From: Bradyrhizobium yuanmingense
Lineage (GTDB): Bacteria > Pseudomonadota > Alphaproteobacteria > Rhizobiales > Xanthobacteraceae
Reading direction: 5' to 3'
DNA: 64,000 nt
NCBI RefSeq assembly: GCF_029167105.1
Contig: NZ_JARFML010000009.1
Span: 1-64,000, forward strand
Part shown: piece by piece, positions 63,619 through 64,000 of the stretch
Numbering within the stretch: position 1 is the first letter of the stretch
Layout of the letters: each line of letters begins with the position of its first letter
Program-made: the position numbers and the translations under genes
The notes under the pieces: model-generated
Databases searched by the model: none
What the model was told of the DNA's origin: nothing
The model's input: only the letters and a program-made list of their open reading frames with translations

Positions 63619-63769
63619 GAAAGCATTTCCCGCGTTGTCACAGCCTTGAGTTGACGCGAGAGATATCTTCGACTGGTTAGCACCAGGCTTGCGGGGCGGC
63701 TGAAATCATCCCGATTGCTGACCGCCCGGTTTCTCGGATCGAGCGCATTTTAGCGATCGAGAGTTGCGC

Positions 63770-64000
63770 TTACGCCTTCAGCTCCACCGTCTTGAACTCA
63801 GCCGGGAGGATCACCTCCAGCAGCTCCACGTCGTCTGAATAGTCCAAGATCATGTGCCTGATCTTCGGCGGCTGGGTCCAGGCGCTGCCTTGCTTCATCA
63901 AGGTCTCGCCCTGCCCGTCCATATAGGTCTTCACCCAGCCCTTGAGCACGTAGACCATCTGGAATTCGACGTCGTGATAGTGGAGCTTGGACACCTCGGC
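63770..64000 (-). CDS. Cupin domain protein (5' end beyond the window)
   Basis: The visible 76 residues form the back half of a single-domain cupin: KLHYHDVEFQMVYVLKGWVKTYMDG, with the HxHxxxxE-like metal motif HYHDVEFQ, then KIRHMILDYSDDVELLEVILPAEF. The frame is open to the window edge, so the true start lies outside. The GTG at 63994 is internal, because complete members have about 35-40 more residues at the front. The substrate is unknown. Confidence 0.75.
   Translation of the reverse strand, partial: AEVSKLHYHDVEFQMVYVLKGWVKTYMDGQGETLMKQGSAWTQPPKIRHMILDYSDDVELLEVILPAEFKTVELKA

Noticed and set aside
63770..63994. Complete 74-residue cupin starting at GTG 63994
   Set aside because: The frame is open to the window edge and the cupin barrel lacks its first strands, so the gene is cut by the edge.

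Overview
The window looks like chromosomal DNA of a high-GC alphaproteobacterium, most likely Bradyrhizobium or a close relative. The evidence is the codon bias, the gene families (DUF3126, many ABC and tripartite-type solute-binding proteins, the circularly permuted ATP-grasp/alpha-E/transglutaminase set with an Anbu protease) and palindromic intergenic repeats of the type common in that group. I found about 60 protein genes and one tRNA. There are no rRNA genes, phage genes, transposases or CRISPR arrays. This taxonomic call is from memory of the families, not from a search.

Layout. 0-4 kb: a CYTH-CHAD protein and a FAD oxidoreductase with a C-terminal Rieske domain, both on the minus strand. 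4-6 kb: an IclR regulator and a lone tripartite-type binding protein. 6-12 kb: a GntR regulator divergent from a complete polyamine-type ABC transporter that ends with a hydantoin-racemase-like gene. 12-20 kb: small membrane or secreted proteins, a HAMP-PAS-PAS protein without an output domain, a gamma carbonic anhydrase, a secreted caspase-like protein and a GNAT acetyltransferase. 20-25 kb: an AraC regulator divergent from an operon of molybdopterin oxidoreductase, FdxA-type ferredoxin and ferredoxin-NADP reductase. 25-36 kb: cysE, several membrane proteins, a LysR regulator, an alpha/beta hydrolase, a zinc-finger protein with a flavin monooxygenase, tRNA-Leu(UAA), a GT87 family protein and a Bcr/CflA-type exporter.

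37-49 kb is a large uptake-and-hydrolysis block: a peptide-type binding protein (minus strand) facing an M20 peptidase, two Dpp-type permeases, a fused double ATPase, an M81 (MlrC-like) protein, an M20D amidohydrolase, an amidase and an enoyl-CoA hydratase. Together they suggest import of a peptide or amide, cleavage of its amide bonds and entry of an acyl part into beta-oxidation-type chemistry. The substrate cannot be read from the sequence. 49-55 kb holds detoxification and housekeeping genes (quinone reductase, HCCA isomerase-like, GST, MetE-core methyltransferase, xanthine phosphoribosyltransferase, CinA N-domain). 55-61 kb is the ATP-grasp / alpha-E / transglutaminase / AhpD-like / Anbu / SDR cluster. 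The window closes with a nucleoside transporter, a rhomboid protease with a C-terminal extension and a cupin gene cut by the right edge.

The points most worth following are: an in-frame second copy of the cysteine-rich tail just beyond the stop codon of the caspase-like gene; the Anbu cluster with an AhpD-like gene inserted; the self-contained NADPH-to-molybdoenzyme electron chain; and the strong bias of GTCAT...ATGAC palindromes to the right-hand 24 kb.
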